A stretch of DNA of 64,000 bases from Dolomedes plantarius (GCA_907164885.2 OU015503.1:65618568-65682567); one strand, 5' to 3'. Shown: positions 22,986 through 35,315, counted from the first letter of the stretch. The notes: generated by a model not told the origin, from the letters alone. Program-made: numbers and translations.

Positions 22986-23061
22986 ATAACATTTGTGATT
23001 GATTTTCAATCACAAATGTTATACTTGCAATATTAGTGCAAATCAGATGCACTAATATTGC
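22986..23061. repeat. Two back-to-back perfect hairpins
   Basis: Hairpin 1: a perfect 17-bp stem (22986-23002 with 23006-23022) and a 3-nt TTT loop. Hairpin 2: a perfect 14-bp stem (23027-23040 with 23048-23061) and a 7-nt loop. Only four bases separate them. Function unknown. Confidence 0.85.
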
Positions 23062-23619
23062 AAATAAACAGACGTAATTGAGCATTTGTGTTGTTATTAG
23101 CATAACTATCATAATTCATTGAAGTTGAATCCCTTAAACACCACCGAAATCAATAACGTGTTTACTCGGGTGCAACGTGCACCAAAATTCGGAAATATAA
23201 TCATAATAAATAGAAATTAAACTAAACTGTAATAACAGTTTTTAGTTTTGCACTGCAAACTAGTCAGAAAACAGTCAGAATCTTGTGAAAGTATGTCTAA
23301 ATTTTACTTTTATACTCCGAGCCGAACCGATCGTAGGCTGCGACTAGAGTCTGGTCAAAACTTTTTTTTTATATATGGAAACTGAACATGCATAAGTACA
23401 TTTTGTCAATACAGTTTATAAAATATGTAGTTAATATTAGTGGGCACTCCATACTTAAATAATTATAATTTGTTTTATTATTATATTTATATTTATTCAA
23501 TTGAATTTCTTATTATTGAAATGTCTTGAATTTCAAATAAATTGTTATTAAGTAAGGTTTTAAATCGAAATAAGATTAGATAGAAAACAAATTCCCCCAG
23601 GACTCTTCCGAGAAACAAG

Positions 23620-23673
23620 TGGGCGCACCGATTTTACTTGCTCCAGGGCACTGAATATGTAGCTACGGCACTG
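23620..23673 (-). mobile_element. Possible hAT terminus, partner not found
   Basis: Reading on the minus strand from 23673 gives CAGTGCCGTAGCTACATATT, which resembles hAT ends (CAGTGCCGTAGCTA). No matching left end or 8-bp duplication was found upstream, so this may be a fragment or solo end. Confidence 0.4.
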
Positions 23674-23768
23674 TTACAAGAGGCATAAATAATTTCGAAA
23701 AAGACATATTTGTAAAATACAAAATAGACGTTTTATTTCTATAATTTTTTTTAATATATCCGTATAGG

Positions 23769-26277
23769 ATGAAACGAATAAAGGAAAGCGGAGCGTCATT
23801 TAGAAAGAAAAAGAAGGCAAGGGAGGAAATACAGAATAAAAACACTGGAGCATTACTCAAATACATCTCCCGTGAATCAACTTCTAGTTCTTTTAATATT
23901 GTTGCCTCAAGTACTGGCGAAGAAGCAGTCCTCGAAGACGAAAAAACTTCTTCCAATGTTGTTGAAGAGGAAAGACTTGCCTCACATACTGGCGAAGAAG
24001 TAGAAAGTTCATCAAGTTCTGATGAAGAGTTTGCTGCACAAACTATTCCGCCTATTTCTATGAAAGATGCTGGATTATGACCTAACAAGATTGACGACAA
24101 TAGAAGAGTATTCCTGGTACGTCAAGGTCCGTTTGCAATTCAAAATTTTGACGCCGATTTCAGAGAAGGATCAAAACGTCCTGGTAATACAATCAAAGCC
24201 AAAGGTGAAACAAGAAAGCTTAATCGCGACTGTTTTTTTCAAATTTTGCCTAATGGTGAAAAGCTGTTAAGATCGTGGATGGTGTATTTACCATCGAAGA
24301 AAAGTATATATTGTTTTTTGCTGCAAACTGTTTGATGATCTTAATCAATCAAGTTTTAACACGGAAAATGGATTTAACAAGTGGTGGAAACTTAATCCCA
24401 AAATAAGTCAACACGAGTTGAGCCCACTGCACATTCGATCATTTTCCCAATGGAAGGAATTAGAAATAAGACTTGGAAATGGTGCAACTTTTGATAAACT
24501 ACAACAACAGAATATTGATAAGGAAATAAAAAAAATGGAAGGAAATTCCTACAAGAATACTTGATATAATTAGATTCTTAGCGAAACAAAATTTGGCGTT
24601 TCGAGGTCATCGTGAAAGTGTTCATCAGAACAACATCAATTCAATGGAAAATAGAGGAAATTGTCTAGAGCTTGTTGACTTGTTGGCTAAGTACGACCCA
24701 GTATTACGTGAACATGTTGTAAAAATTAAGATGGGTAATAAATATAGTATCTCCTATTTGTCGCCATGATTCAGAATGAATTCATAGAGCTATTGGGAGG
24801 CGCATTGAGAAAAACAATTATGGATCAAATAAAGCAAGCTAAGTACTTTTGTATGATATTTGACAGCACTCCAGATTTTTCCCACACAGATCAAACCAGT
24901 CAAATTATTAGATATGTAGTTATTGATGGCAGCGAAGTTAAAGTTGTAGAATCGTTTATTGACTTTCTAGAAACTAAAGGAAAAACTGCTGAGGAAATCA
25001 CAAATATGATTTTAACGAAATTAGAAAATGACGGTTTAGATATAAAAAACTGCAGAGGACAGGCTTACGATAATGCTGCCGTTATGGAAGGAAAGCACAG
25101 CGGTGTTCAAACTCGCATTAAATTAATAAATCCAAATGCAGAATTTGTAGCGTGTACAAATCATTCTTTAAACCTGGCATGTTTACACGCAGCTTCTACT
25201 GCTATCGATTCCATAACATTTTTTGGAACTGTCAAGCAGTTGTTTTCATTCTTTTCTTCTTCCACTCATCGATGGGATGTTTTACTTTCTGTCACTGGAC
25301 AAGGTGTTAAACGCAGCGTAGAAACTCACTGGAGCGCTAGAGCAGAAGCAGTAACTATAGTAAAAAAACATTTTTTTCACATTTTAAGCGCCTTGGAAAA
25401 ATTGACATCTGAAGAAGAAAATAGTAAAACGAGATCAGATGCTGGAATATTACTCAATTCCATGCAATCTTTTTCTTTTCTATGTTATCTCAATTTCTGG
25501 GAACCCGTCCTTTTGGAAATTAATGACGCGCAAAAATACCTGCAAATAAAAGGGTAAAATGTTCATCATTGTCATATAAAACTAGATTCTTTGCAAACCC
25601 ATTTCATGGAACAAAGAGATGCGCTAATACAAAACGCCGTTTTAGCAGCCAAAACAATTTGTGTAGAGTTGGAGATATCAACGGAAAGTCGAGTAGAAGG
25701 AGAAAAAATATGAGTGGAGAAAATTCACGAGACGTAGGGCTATCCTTAGAACATGAAGTACGAAGAGAAATGTTTTTATCAATGGATAGAATTCTAAAGG
25801 AAATAAAAGAACGCTTTGATCAGTTGCATGTCCTTGCAAGAAAATATTCCTGTATAATACCATGTAACCTGCTAAATGAAGAATTTGAATGTCAAATAAA
25901 TGACTTTATTGACATTGATAAAGAACAGCTCTATATTGAAAGAAAAAGGATCCAAAGACGCAAAACGTTGGAAAGACGGGAAGGAAGGCCCTCTTGATCT
26001 ACTAAAATTTATTCAACAGTATAGATTAGAAAATTCTGTACCCAACATTGTAATTTTGCTAAGAATTTTTTTAACAATTGCTATCAGTGTCGCTAGTTGC
26101 GAAAGGAGCTTCTCCAAATTGAAGTTGATAAAAAATTATCTTCATTCCACAATGAGAGATTTAAGACTACAAAATCTTGCAATATTGTCTATAGAACAAG
26201 AAATTACAAATAATATAAATTTTGAGATCATTATACACGATTTTTCTACTATGAAAGTTAGAAGAGTAAATATATAA
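23769..26277 (+). pseudogene. hAT transposase (ZMYM/TTF-finger type), lightly decayed
   Basis: Cut-and-paste transposase gene of the outer hAT. The ATG at 23769 opens a basic then serine-rich acidic N-terminus (GASFRKKKKAREE). At about 24085-24340, in shifted frame, comes a TTF-type finger region (NGEKLLRSWMVYLPSKKS). The catalytic DUF4371-like core at 24766-25554 contains FCMIFDSTPD (first Asp region), GQAYDNAAVMEGKHSG (second Asp) and ACTNHSLNLAC. The C-terminal dimerisation domain is at 26040-26277 (SVASCERSFSKLKLIK), stop at 26275. At least four frameshifts or stops (near 24080, 24330, 25555 and 25995) break it. Length and order match ZMYM1-like hAT proteins. Confidence 0.85.
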
Positions 26278-26700
26278 ATATGTTTTGTTTACATACGCAT
26301 ATGTGTACAATTTGTTTGTTTATCAAAAAGAAATGAAATTATTTATTTTTATTTATAAATATAAAAATATAAAATAAAACATATTTTATGGATTTTTTTT
26401 TATAAATTAGGTATATGTTTTGTCTCATAGGTGGGGAAACTGCGACCTCCGTAAGTTTCTTGTGATCTTTATAAAAGTTGCATTTATAGGTATATCAACT
26501 TAAGCGGCCTCCTTTATTACTGCCTAATTTAAATATGGCATCCAATGGTAAAAAAGTTCCCCACCTATAGTTTGTCTCAATTACAATTATTTATTTATGT
26601 TTATTAATTTCTAAAAACCACCAATTGATTGACGTAGAAAGGGCGGCAAATTGGATACCGTCCCGGCGGCAAAAGTTCTAGCTACGCCACTGAGACTATG

Positions 26701-28020
26701 CCCTTATACCAAAACTTTATACGTTTATTATTAAGGCAAGCTGGATTCATCATTTTATAAGGCATACATTTATATGAATATAAAACGTATGGAAAAGAAA
26801 TTCATCTGATCACAAACATCCAATGTTCAATAAAGTTGTCAGTAACCCATGCAGACAAAGTTTGATTTCTTTTCGAATTGAATGGCTTATATGGTTAGGT
26901 ATGCGGCTGTCAAAGCCAATTCATATTACATCTGTGCGTTTAGTACTCTGAAATATTAATCGACTCCAACGTTTATTGTCTAAGCACCTGTTCACATAGA
27001 ATCCGTCAACGTCAGCGTTACTCGTATTGACATATTTTAAACCAATCACAGACCGTAACAATTTCGGGGCTAATCGTTTGGAGCAATTAGTTAAATATAT
27101 TTCAATACGAGTAACACTGACGCTGACGGATTCTATGTGAACAGACCCTATTTCTATGTAGTTGCAGCTTTGAGAAGTGACTACTTGAGAGAATATTTCT
27201 ATGGATAAGTCTTTCCTACAGAACTGGTGTTCAGCCTCAATTCACACCTCATGAACAAAAAATCATCAGGGATTTCTGTCCAGTAAAAAGTCCAGCCTTT
27301 AAAATAAATGTCAAGACATGTGTAAACGCTAACTTTTTCAGGCGTACCAGTAGTTACACGGGAACCAAAAATTTTCTTTTCCAAAATGCTGAAAGGTCCT
27401 TTCCGATAGTGGGCTGAGTTTAGACATTGAACAATAGCTTAGAAATTTCTTAAACAGTGACAAAACTGTTCTGTCTGAAGAAAAAGAGGAAAGTGAAAGT
27501 AATTACTGTTCCGTTGAATGAGTAGAAAATATCAGAACACAAATATATCTCACAGATTCTTGTTGAAAGACGCCATCAACACTAAAATTCGAAATACAGA
27601 TTGCTCACAGCAATAGAAACAGCATAAACAACGATAAACAATATTCCACTGCCGTTATTCACTAGAGTAAAATGGAATCTAAAGTATGTCGGGTCAGGCG
27701 TTATTTTTATAGATTTGGGGTTACACCTTTTACGTTTTTCTAGAAAATGCTACTCGTAGAAAATTCTACATGATGCCAACCAATAACTTTTATGTTCCCA
27801 AATTTCGTCATCAAACTCGCCAATATGAAGCAGCAAAGTTTGAAAAACATATTATCATTTATAAACATTTCTTTCTTGCTTTAAAAATGATGCTAAGAGA
27901 CCAGCATGCAACGAACTCTTTAGAATAATTATGGTAAAGTCGTGAACAATATGGCTAACGAACCCATGGTGGTAAGAAAAGTAAGAATGTTTTCAGGAAG
28001 AGGTGATAAAGTGCAGAGAC
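26701..28020. other. Inter-element sequence
   Basis: Between the outer hAT and the BEL element. It contains the MITE at 26984-27149. A 61-codon minus-strand frame at 27199-27384 has no domain I recognise. The rest shows nothing I can support. Confidence 0.5.
26984..27149. mobile_element. Harbinger-type palindromic MITE
   Basis: Arms CACCTGTTCACATAGAATCC and GGATTCTATGTGAACAGACC are inverted, continuing into CGTTACTCGTATTGA / CAATACGAGTAAC. The centre shares the CTAATCGTTTGGAG motif with the other copies. The flanks are compatible with a degraded TAA/TTA duplication. Confidence 0.75.
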
Positions 28021-28025
28021 ATGAG

Positions 28026-28220
28026 TGTGAGAAAACTGTTCGATAATCACTATGAATACTTTAGAACAAGCACTTTATTTAAATACGAATTACTTACGAC
28101 ACGATACAATTTTGAAATGAAAGCGGAACTGTTTTTTTACATTTTTCTGATGTGGAGTTGAGAGGCAGTTCTTCTGCATGGGCAAACGAATTTACATTAA
28201 TCAAGGAGTTTGCCTCAACA
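28026..28220 (-). repeat. BEL/Pao 3' LTR
   Basis: The 195-bp LTR downstream of pol on the minus strand. It begins TGTTGAGGCAAAC and ends TTTTCTCACA on that strand. It differs from the 5' LTR only near 28063 (T here, A in the partner). Confidence 0.95.
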
Positions 28221-28236
28221 TAGCCTCCCACCTTGC
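28221..28236 (-). other. Polypurine tract of BEL element
   Basis: On the minus strand AAGGTGGGAGGCTA lies immediately upstream of the 3' LTR, the expected position of the plus-strand DNA primer. Confidence 0.7.
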
Positions 28237-28278
28237 AATTTGATGGAAACATAAAACAATAAAAATTGCAAAAAATAA

Positions 28279-31200
28279 TCAGAGGTCCAAAGTGGGTATT
28301 TTTATATGTCGTCCGGTTCTAGTTCGAATGTCTGGAGCAACAGAAGGTGCGGGAACTGGACCATCATCAGTTGGTTTGGTTGATCTCGAGGGAATCTCCA
28401 CAACGGCTGGAATGTTGTCTTTTAACAGGTCAAAAAATTGGATTTCTTGACTTCTAATTTCTAGGGGATAAATTCGCTGGAAAGGTCTAATTTTTTCTCC
28501 TTCAGCTGTCTTTATTCTGGAAACTCTTGAATGCCCGTCTGCTCCAGGGAAAATTTCAACTATTAGACCCAGCGGCCAGTTCATACGTTTTCCCGGGGAT
28601 TCCAAAATAACTACATCACCTACTTGCAAGGTATCTTCCCGATTTCGTCCACGATGCACAAGCATGGCTAAATATTCGCTGCGGAATCTCATTCGTAAAT
28701 CATTTCGAAGTTTTTGAAGGTAACGCAATCTTTTATTTAAGCTGTTATGATCAATCTCATCTAAATCTGGGACTTCAGCACTCGGAATTCCCTGCATGAA
28801 ATTTGAAGGTGTCAGCGGTTTCAATCCTTCCGAGTTGTCATCGATATACGTTAGAGGCCTGGAATTTATAGCAGCCTCGCAATCACACAGGATAGTTTCT
28901 AGCTCTTCATGCTTAAAAATGGATCTGCCCAAAATTCTTCTCAGGAGCTCTTTCAACATGCGGATCATTCGCTCCCACCAAGCGGCAGTTGGGGGATTGA
29001 AGTTCCATCTTATTTCCTTGATGGTAGAAAAACTCATAATACGCTTCCAATCCAGATCTTGAAGAGCGTTGTTCGTGCCCACAAAATTAGTGCCATTATC
29101 TGTGTAGATAATACTCACTCTTCCTCTTCGTGCAATAAATCTTCTTAGAGCCATTATAAAAGCTTCGGTGGATAGAGAATTAACTAGTTCTAAATGAACA
29201 GCTCTATAAATGGCGCACGTAAAAAGGGCAATCCATGCCTTTTCACCTGAAAGTAGGAATAAAGGGCCAGCTAAGTCAATTCCTGTTACTTCGAATAAGG
29301 CAGCATGTTTTATTCTGTTTCTCGGTAGAGGAGCTAAAGGAGGTTCCGTGCGTTTAGCTTTAAATCTTTTGCAGATGACACAACAAGAGCAGATTTTCTT
29401 CGCTTTTCTCCTAATACCTATTATCCAGTAATTTTCTCTCAGGTTAGATATCAGAGTTCCAAGGCCAGAGTGTTGTAATTGACAGTGCTTTTGGTGGATA
29501 AGTCGGTGAATAATTGCGTTATCACCTGGTAACAATATGGGGCATTTGAAGTCTTCATCTTCATCTCCTAGGACTAATTTTGTTCTCACTCTAATGATCC
29601 CATCATTATCTTTAAATGTTTGCATTTCTTTAAGAACTTCAACTCCTTTGCCTTGAAAAGTTTCCCTCTGGATTAACCTCAATAATATTTTCTCGGCATT
29701 TAGAACCTCTTCATAAACTAGTTCTCCTTTCCTGGTATATTCATTTTTCCGACAATTGTTGATGAAACGCATTATCCATGCGATCATCCTAATAAGTTTT
29801 GAGTATTGAGAGCAGTAGAGTAAACTATCCGTAAAATTAGAGGTCTCTTGAGCTACAACGGTCACCACTAATTTCTTCTTCTCAGAATCCACAAGATCTT
29901 CATCAGCACTTGGGACTTCAGATACAGGCCATTTTACAGGATCTTCTTTCAACCAGTTAGGTCCCTCCAACCATCGACTCTCGAGCAAAGTTTTAGCATT
30001 GCAGCCTCTGGAGGGTAGATCTGCAGGATTCATAGAGCCTGGTACATAGTGCCAATCATCTGGGTTTGTGTAACTTCTGATCTCGGCAACGCGATTTCAA
30101 ACAAATGTCTTCCAGCAGTTTTTTCTTTTAATCCAAGTTAGCGCTACAGTTGAATCACTCCAGAAAAAAACTTTGCATCCCTGCAAATTAAGTGAGTCAA
30201 CTACCTGGTTGTATAGGCGAGTTGCAATGAGAGTTCCAAGAAGTTCTAATCGTGGGATAGTAATATCTTTAGTAGGTGCTACTCTTGATTTGCTGGCAAC
30301 TAACTGCACCGAAGTTTTTCCCTCATAACATGATCGTATGAAAATACAGGCTGCGTAGGATACTCTGCTAGCGTCGCTGAAACAGTGTAGGCTGATTAGA
30401 TAATGCTTAAAGGGTCCAGTTACAAGTCTTCTGGGTACCGTACAATCTTTTAAAAAGTGCAGATGCTTGAACCAGTCTAGAAATTCTTTTCTCATATCCG
30501 GTGGAAGTACTTCATCCCAACCAAGTTTTTCTTTCCAACTTTTCTGTATTATTAATTTTGGGATTACAGTAGTAGGGCTAGTATAGCCAATAGGGTCAAA
30601 AATACTTTGAGCTAAGGACAACAAAGTTCTTTTGGTAACAGAGCTTTCTGAAAATGTGCTTGTACCCAAATTACAAGAGAGTTCATCTATTTGGACGTCC
30701 CAAGAAAGTCCCAGTAATGGAATATATCTTTCATTAGTTTCACATTCTATAGCCCCATCCGGAGAAGTTGTCCAACCTCGTAGATCGAATTGGGCTGAAA
30801 ACATCAATTGTCTGGCTTCAGAGATGAAGACTCTAGCCTCTTCCTTCGTTTCTAGACTTAGGACACAGTTATCAATATAAAAGGAGTTCTGGAGCAACTG
30901 AGCAGTTTTCTTCAACTCTTCAGGAGCTTGTTAAAGATGATATGTTATTTTTGCTCCTAGTAAAAACGGGCTTGGTGAAGCACCAAAAACAACGCGGCAA
31001 TGGCGTAAGGTTATGATTTCCTCTGTCTTCCGATCTTTCCACCATAAGAACTTGAAATAATCCCTATCATTTGGAGAAAGACTAATTTGCAAAAATACTT
31101 TTCTGATGTCGGAAGTAATTCTAATTGCATGCTTTTGAAACTGCATCACTAATTTGGGAATTAACTCTATTAAATTTGGGCCTTTTTCTAAACAATTGTT

Positions 31201-33477
31201 CAAAGAATTACCCTTTTCATCTCTAGTGGATGCATCGAACACGGGGCGTATTTTTGTAGTCGTGCTACTACTCTTGAAAAAGGGTCGATGTGGTAAGTAA
31301 TGCCCAATACCATCATCTTCCTTGACTAATTTTACGATGCTTAAATCTAGCCATTCTTTGAGAATGTCGTTGTACTCTTCTAAATGACCTGTGCGAACAA
31401 GTGTTTTTGTGGTCGATATGAGGCTTTTCTTAGCAAGTTCCTTATTATTAGTTAATTCAGGATGCCCTTCCTTCCACGGAAGACTAATTTCATATATGTT
31501 ATCTTCAATCCGCTTAATAGTTCTATGAAAGAAATTTAAAGTCTCAGCCTCTACGTCTTGTCTAGATTTAATTTCTGATGGATCTCTAATGCCAATCACA
31601 TCCAAATCCCATAATTCTGTTAAATCCAAGTTGCAAGAGCAACTAATATCATTTAAAGATCTAACAGAACATGCTTGTTTACCTTGGAAAGTCCATCCCA
31701 GTTTTGTATTAACTGCTACCAAATTATCGTCAATTGGAACTATTGTTCCGGTCAATAAAGAACCCAAGTAATCGGCCCCAATTATCAAGCCTATTTCCGG
31801 TATGTTTTCTCCCACATCACTTAGTACTATATTTTTCTTCCTCAAAAGAGGGTACACATTAAGATTCGTAACACGGGGTATATTTCCACAAATTTTTGTT
31901 TCCTCTAAAACGGAAATACGACATCGAAATTTTGAACATAAGCTTTGCAAAGTAATATCATAGGCATTATGTAACTTTTGTTCAGTTTCGCCACCCCCAA
32001 ATAAACCATGACTCAAAGTTTCTTGATTTGATATTTCTAGTCCTAATTTGTCTGCTATATCCTTTCTAATAAAAGATCTTTGAGAACCTGTATCAAAAAA
32101 TATCCGGATAATACCAGATTTTTCCTTACTCGTAATTCTGGCAAGAACAGTCAAAAGAAGAGTTGGCGAATTTTTCCTAGATATCAACACCTCAGCATTT
32201 GGATTTTCATTCATTTCTTTCTTGGCATCTTTCGATGGGCGTGGTTTTGGACATACAACTGTATGATGTCGTTTATTACAAATGAAACACTTGACATAAC
32301 TTTTGCATACCTTCGAATTATGCCCTATTTTTAAACAAGAAAAACATGCCCCTTTTTTACGCAATATTTCTTTCTTTTCATCATATGGTATATCATTTGC
32401 TTTAAAACATTCTGTAGAGTTATGAGAAACTTTATCACACCACAAACATAATTTATCAGATTTAGTGTATTTCTTTTCACTCGCTACAATACACGCTGCG
32501 GTGGGAATGTGATGTCGAGATTTCGATGTATCAAATTCTTTGCTACATGCAAATCCGGAACGGGACAGATTCAAACGCTCTTCGCTTTCCACTTCGAATC
32601 TCAAAAATTCTAAAAGACTAGTTAAAAGATTAACTTCTTTCCCAGTTTCAGTTTTCACTGTTCGCGATCGTACCCATGTTTTCATTATTTCCTCTGGTAA
32701 AGCAGACTCGACTAAGGGGTACAACATTGCTGCATATTTCTCAGAAGTTACTCCCAAAGTTTCTAATGCACGTAACTGAGTTTCCAATCGGTCATGTAGG
32801 ATACGCAAAGTTAAGTTTTCTCCATTTTTAACTTGAGTTAAAACTAAATTCAGAAGTTCACGAGCATAGATTTCAATCAACAACTCATCACGTGCAAAAC
32901 GCGACTTCATTTGTTCTATGGCCTTAAAATAATTTGGCCCAGATGGTGGAAAACTTTCTACGAGGTCTCGGGCTGAAGAGCCGATTTCAGTAGCCTGCAG
33001 TAAATATTGGAATTTATCATCAGAGTCTATGGTATCATCTTCATGAATTTTTTTAAATTGCCCCCAAAATCCAATCCAATTTTTTACATTTCCATCAAAT
33101 CGTTTCAATTATAATTTAGGAAGTCTAAAATTTCGCTTACCTTGAGACGTGACACTTACATTATCGACTATATTAACTTCGTTTTCCAGAAGATTCGTGA
33201 CTTTCGATTTCGCGGTAATCCATTGATCACGATAAGATTCAGTTACATCTATATCTTTTGAAAATTGTTCTTCATCAAAATCTTCTGCGTTTAACCATAA
33301 TTCTTTTATTTGTTCATCTAAATCAAAGAGGAGATTCGCTTTATCCTCTAATACACTACTTGCCGGTATCACGTCACTTCTAATTACCGGTTCAACAGTC
33401 AATTTCGATTCCAAAGTTTTTAAAGAGTTCGTAAATAATCGCCGGAGTTGTGCTTGTTCTCGCTTTAGTTTATCCAT
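28279..33477 (-). pseudogene. BEL/Pao gag-pol polyprotein with three stop codons
   Basis: One reading frame of 1733 codons from the ATG at 33477 to the stop at 28279-28281, interrupted only by in-frame stops at 33109-33111 (TAA), 30931-30933 (TAA) and 30097-30099 (TGA); no frameshift. Domains in order: gag with an N-terminal coiled region and DUF1759-like segment; three zinc knuckles (CLWCDKVSHNSTEC, CFSCLKIGHNSKVC, CFICNKRHHTVVC); an aspartic protease with FFDTGSQRSF; reverse transcriptase with RPVFDAS and the active-site box YIDN; RNase H with WSDSTVALTW; integrase with an HHCC finger (ending CCVICKRF) and a D-D-E core (GIDLAGP, YTDNGTNF, WERMIRML); and a C-terminal DUF5641-like module (WPLGLIVEIFPG). 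All are particle and replication functions of the element. Confidence 0.93.
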
Positions 33478-33484
33478 AGTCCTT

Positions 33485-33497
33485 GTCGCGGACGCCA
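33485..33497 (-). other. Primer-binding site of BEL element
   Basis: On the minus strand TGGCGTCCGCGAC lies four bases inside the 5' LTR. TGG pairs with a tRNA 3' CCA, so it is a tRNA primer site. Which tRNA is not determined. Confidence 0.65.
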
Positions 33498-33501
33498 GAA
33501 A

Positions 33502-33696
33502 TGTGAGAAAACTGTTCGATAATCACTATGAATACATTAGAACAAGCACTTTATTTAAATACGAATTACTTACGACACGATACAATTTTGAAATGAAAGC
33601 GGAACTGTTTTTTTACATTTTTCTGATGTGGAGTTGAGAGGCAGTTCTTCTGCATGGGCAAACGAATTTACATTAATCAAGGAGTTTGCCTCAACA
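33502..33696 (-). repeat. BEL/Pao 5' LTR
   Basis: The 195-bp LTR upstream of gag on the minus strand, and the promoter-bearing copy for the element. Flanked on its outer side by the ATGAG duplication. Confidence 0.95.
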
Positions 33697-33701
33697 ATGA
33701 G

Positions 33702-34993
33702 TAACGTAGTACTTAAACCGAAAACTAGTTGGTACCCGTCAAAACTTGACGGCTAGATAGTAAATAAATGTACTAATACACAAATTATACTCAACACATC
33801 ATTGCCAAATGTTGAAAATCATAATAATGCGCAGAAACAAATTAATGTTAAAGCGGCTTCTTGCTTAGTGAGTATCTAAAGCCAGATTTAAAAATGTCAC
33901 TGAGCATGCGCAGAAAGCAAATTTTTATTTGTAAATTATCGTTAATTAAACAGCGCGAAATAAACAATTTCTATCAGGTTTAATCTTATATTTCACAAAC
34001 ATAATTATCATAAAAATAAAAATGGCAGAGAGAGATCTAGAGAGACTCCTCGGCATTGAAACATGTCACTGAGCATGAGCAGAAATCAAATTTTAATTGT
34101 AAATCATAGCTCATTAATAAAAATTGCAATTACAAAAACCAAATTTGACAAATCTACAGATTACAATCTTTCGTTTAAGACCAAAATGAAGTAAATTGAT
34201 GCAGTAGTTTTCTCTCACGGATTGCCCAAAAAGTCGGCTTAGCAACTGAAATATATAGATTTTCCTCTACCAGGGGACAATATACGAAAAATAAATTCAT
34301 GCCTGATAAAAAAAACAAATCACAATAGGTCTATTATGGGGCGTGTTTTAGGTGTATTAATTAAATTTCATCTTTTGCTGCTAGTGCATGTGACTTATAC
34401 ATTTTCTATTGCAGAGTTCCACAATCACCCTTTTTTCACGGAGGTTTGTATAGATACAATATATTCTGATTTAATGGACTCACTGTCATTTCTTCCTCTT
34501 TCTTTCTTTTCTTTCTTTGTTCGTTTTCCCCTTTTTTTGTTTGTTTTTGTTTGTTTAAAACGTGACGTCACTTTACGCTTAGTGGTTTCTGTTGGTGCGA
34601 AAATTTTAAATCGCTTACGTCTTTGAAACTTCCCACATAGTCCTCGAAACGCCTTACCGCGGTGGGTCCACTTAAAATTACATTACATCATAGTGCTTTT
34701 ATCGCTATAGTTTTCACGATGAACATTTTGAAAAAGAACTTTGTCCTTCGCTGAAAATTACTGCTTAAAAAGTAACTTTATCATAGAAAAGAAACAAAAA
34801 ATCAAAACTTTATAAACCCTGTCTAAAATTAGAGACCTTATGTTTCTTTTGTTAAGCCGGAAATTCAAATTCCAGATAAGGAACGATAGAATAATTATGA
34901 GAGAACTTTGATCGCACATGACTGATATCTTGGACATAAAATGCCGAACGACATAGGTCATGAACTCTTTTTTTTTTTCTCTCTCTCTCTCTC

Positions 34994-35024
<31 letters not shown>

Positions 35025-35312
35025 GAGGTAGGGATAAGCCGTCCTCAATAGATTGTGCTACGATCGTCCGGATTGTAAAAAACCTTCGGAGATGAAGTAC
35101 AAGAATAAATAACGAAGAATTTTATCTTTCAGTAAAGAAAATTTAAATACAAAGAAAATCTACTCGTTTTCTTGCATGCATTAGAAGCGTGATGAAGACA
35201 AGGGCACATTACTAATAATAAAGTGTATCAGTTATTCTAGTGACATCTGGCAAACGAAAGTTGCATAAAAATGTTTTTATATTTGGAAAATTCTGTTTTA
35301 ATGAATTTAGAC
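33702..35312. other. Unclassified sequence with short repeats
   Basis: Two related blocks containing TGTCACTGAGCATGCGCAGAA (near 33894) and a one-base variant (near 34064) form a diverged direct duplication about 170 bp apart. A (TC)n-poly(A) tract lies at 34975-35018. The 96-codon plus frame at 34336 is low-complexity and not supported as a gene. Confidence 0.5.
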
Positions 35313-35315
35313 TTA

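Larger units (their letters stand above)
22021..23768. other. 5' leader of outer hAT, no gene recognised
   Basis: Sequence between the inner hAT and the outer transposase start. It holds two adjacent hairpins (22986-23061) and a possible separate hAT terminus (to 23673). Short open frames such as 22571-22795 have no recognisable domain. Confidence 0.5.
19079..26692 (+). mobile_element. Outer hAT element with two nested insertions
   Basis: The 5' end CAGTGGCGTAACTAAGGGG starts at 19079 and the 3' end AGTTCTAGCTACGCCACTG stops at 26692. The flanking 8-mers AGACTATA (19071-19078) and AGACTATG (26693-26700) match at 7 of 8 positions, so both ends belong to one insertion of 7.6 kb. It carries its own transposase (23769-26277, plus strand). 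Into it a second member of the same family (19522-22012) inserted, and into that a LINE fragment. Its 5' 190 bp are closely similar to the 5' end of the inner copy. Confidence 0.85.
28026..33696 (-). mobile_element. BEL/Pao LTR retrotransposon, near intact
   Basis: A 5671-bp element coding on the minus strand. The two LTRs are 195 bp each, start TG and end CA on the minus strand, and differ at one position by my reading. Perfect 5-bp duplications ATGAG flank it (28021-28025, 33697-33701). A primer-binding site, polypurine tract and full gag-pol are present. The low LTR divergence indicates a recent insertion, although three stop codons interrupt the coding frame. Confidence 0.95.

Noticed and set aside
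27199..27384. Host exon between the hAT and BEL elements
   Set aside because: 61-codon frame without recognisable domain or matching splice partners.
30097..33477. Separate genes for each open segment of the BEL element
   Set aside because: All segments lie in one frame and are split only by single stop codons; they are one polyprotein.
34336..34626. 96-codon plus-strand frame with hydrophobic stretches
   Set aside because: Phenylalanine/leucine-rich because of T-rich low-complexity DNA; no splice context or known family.
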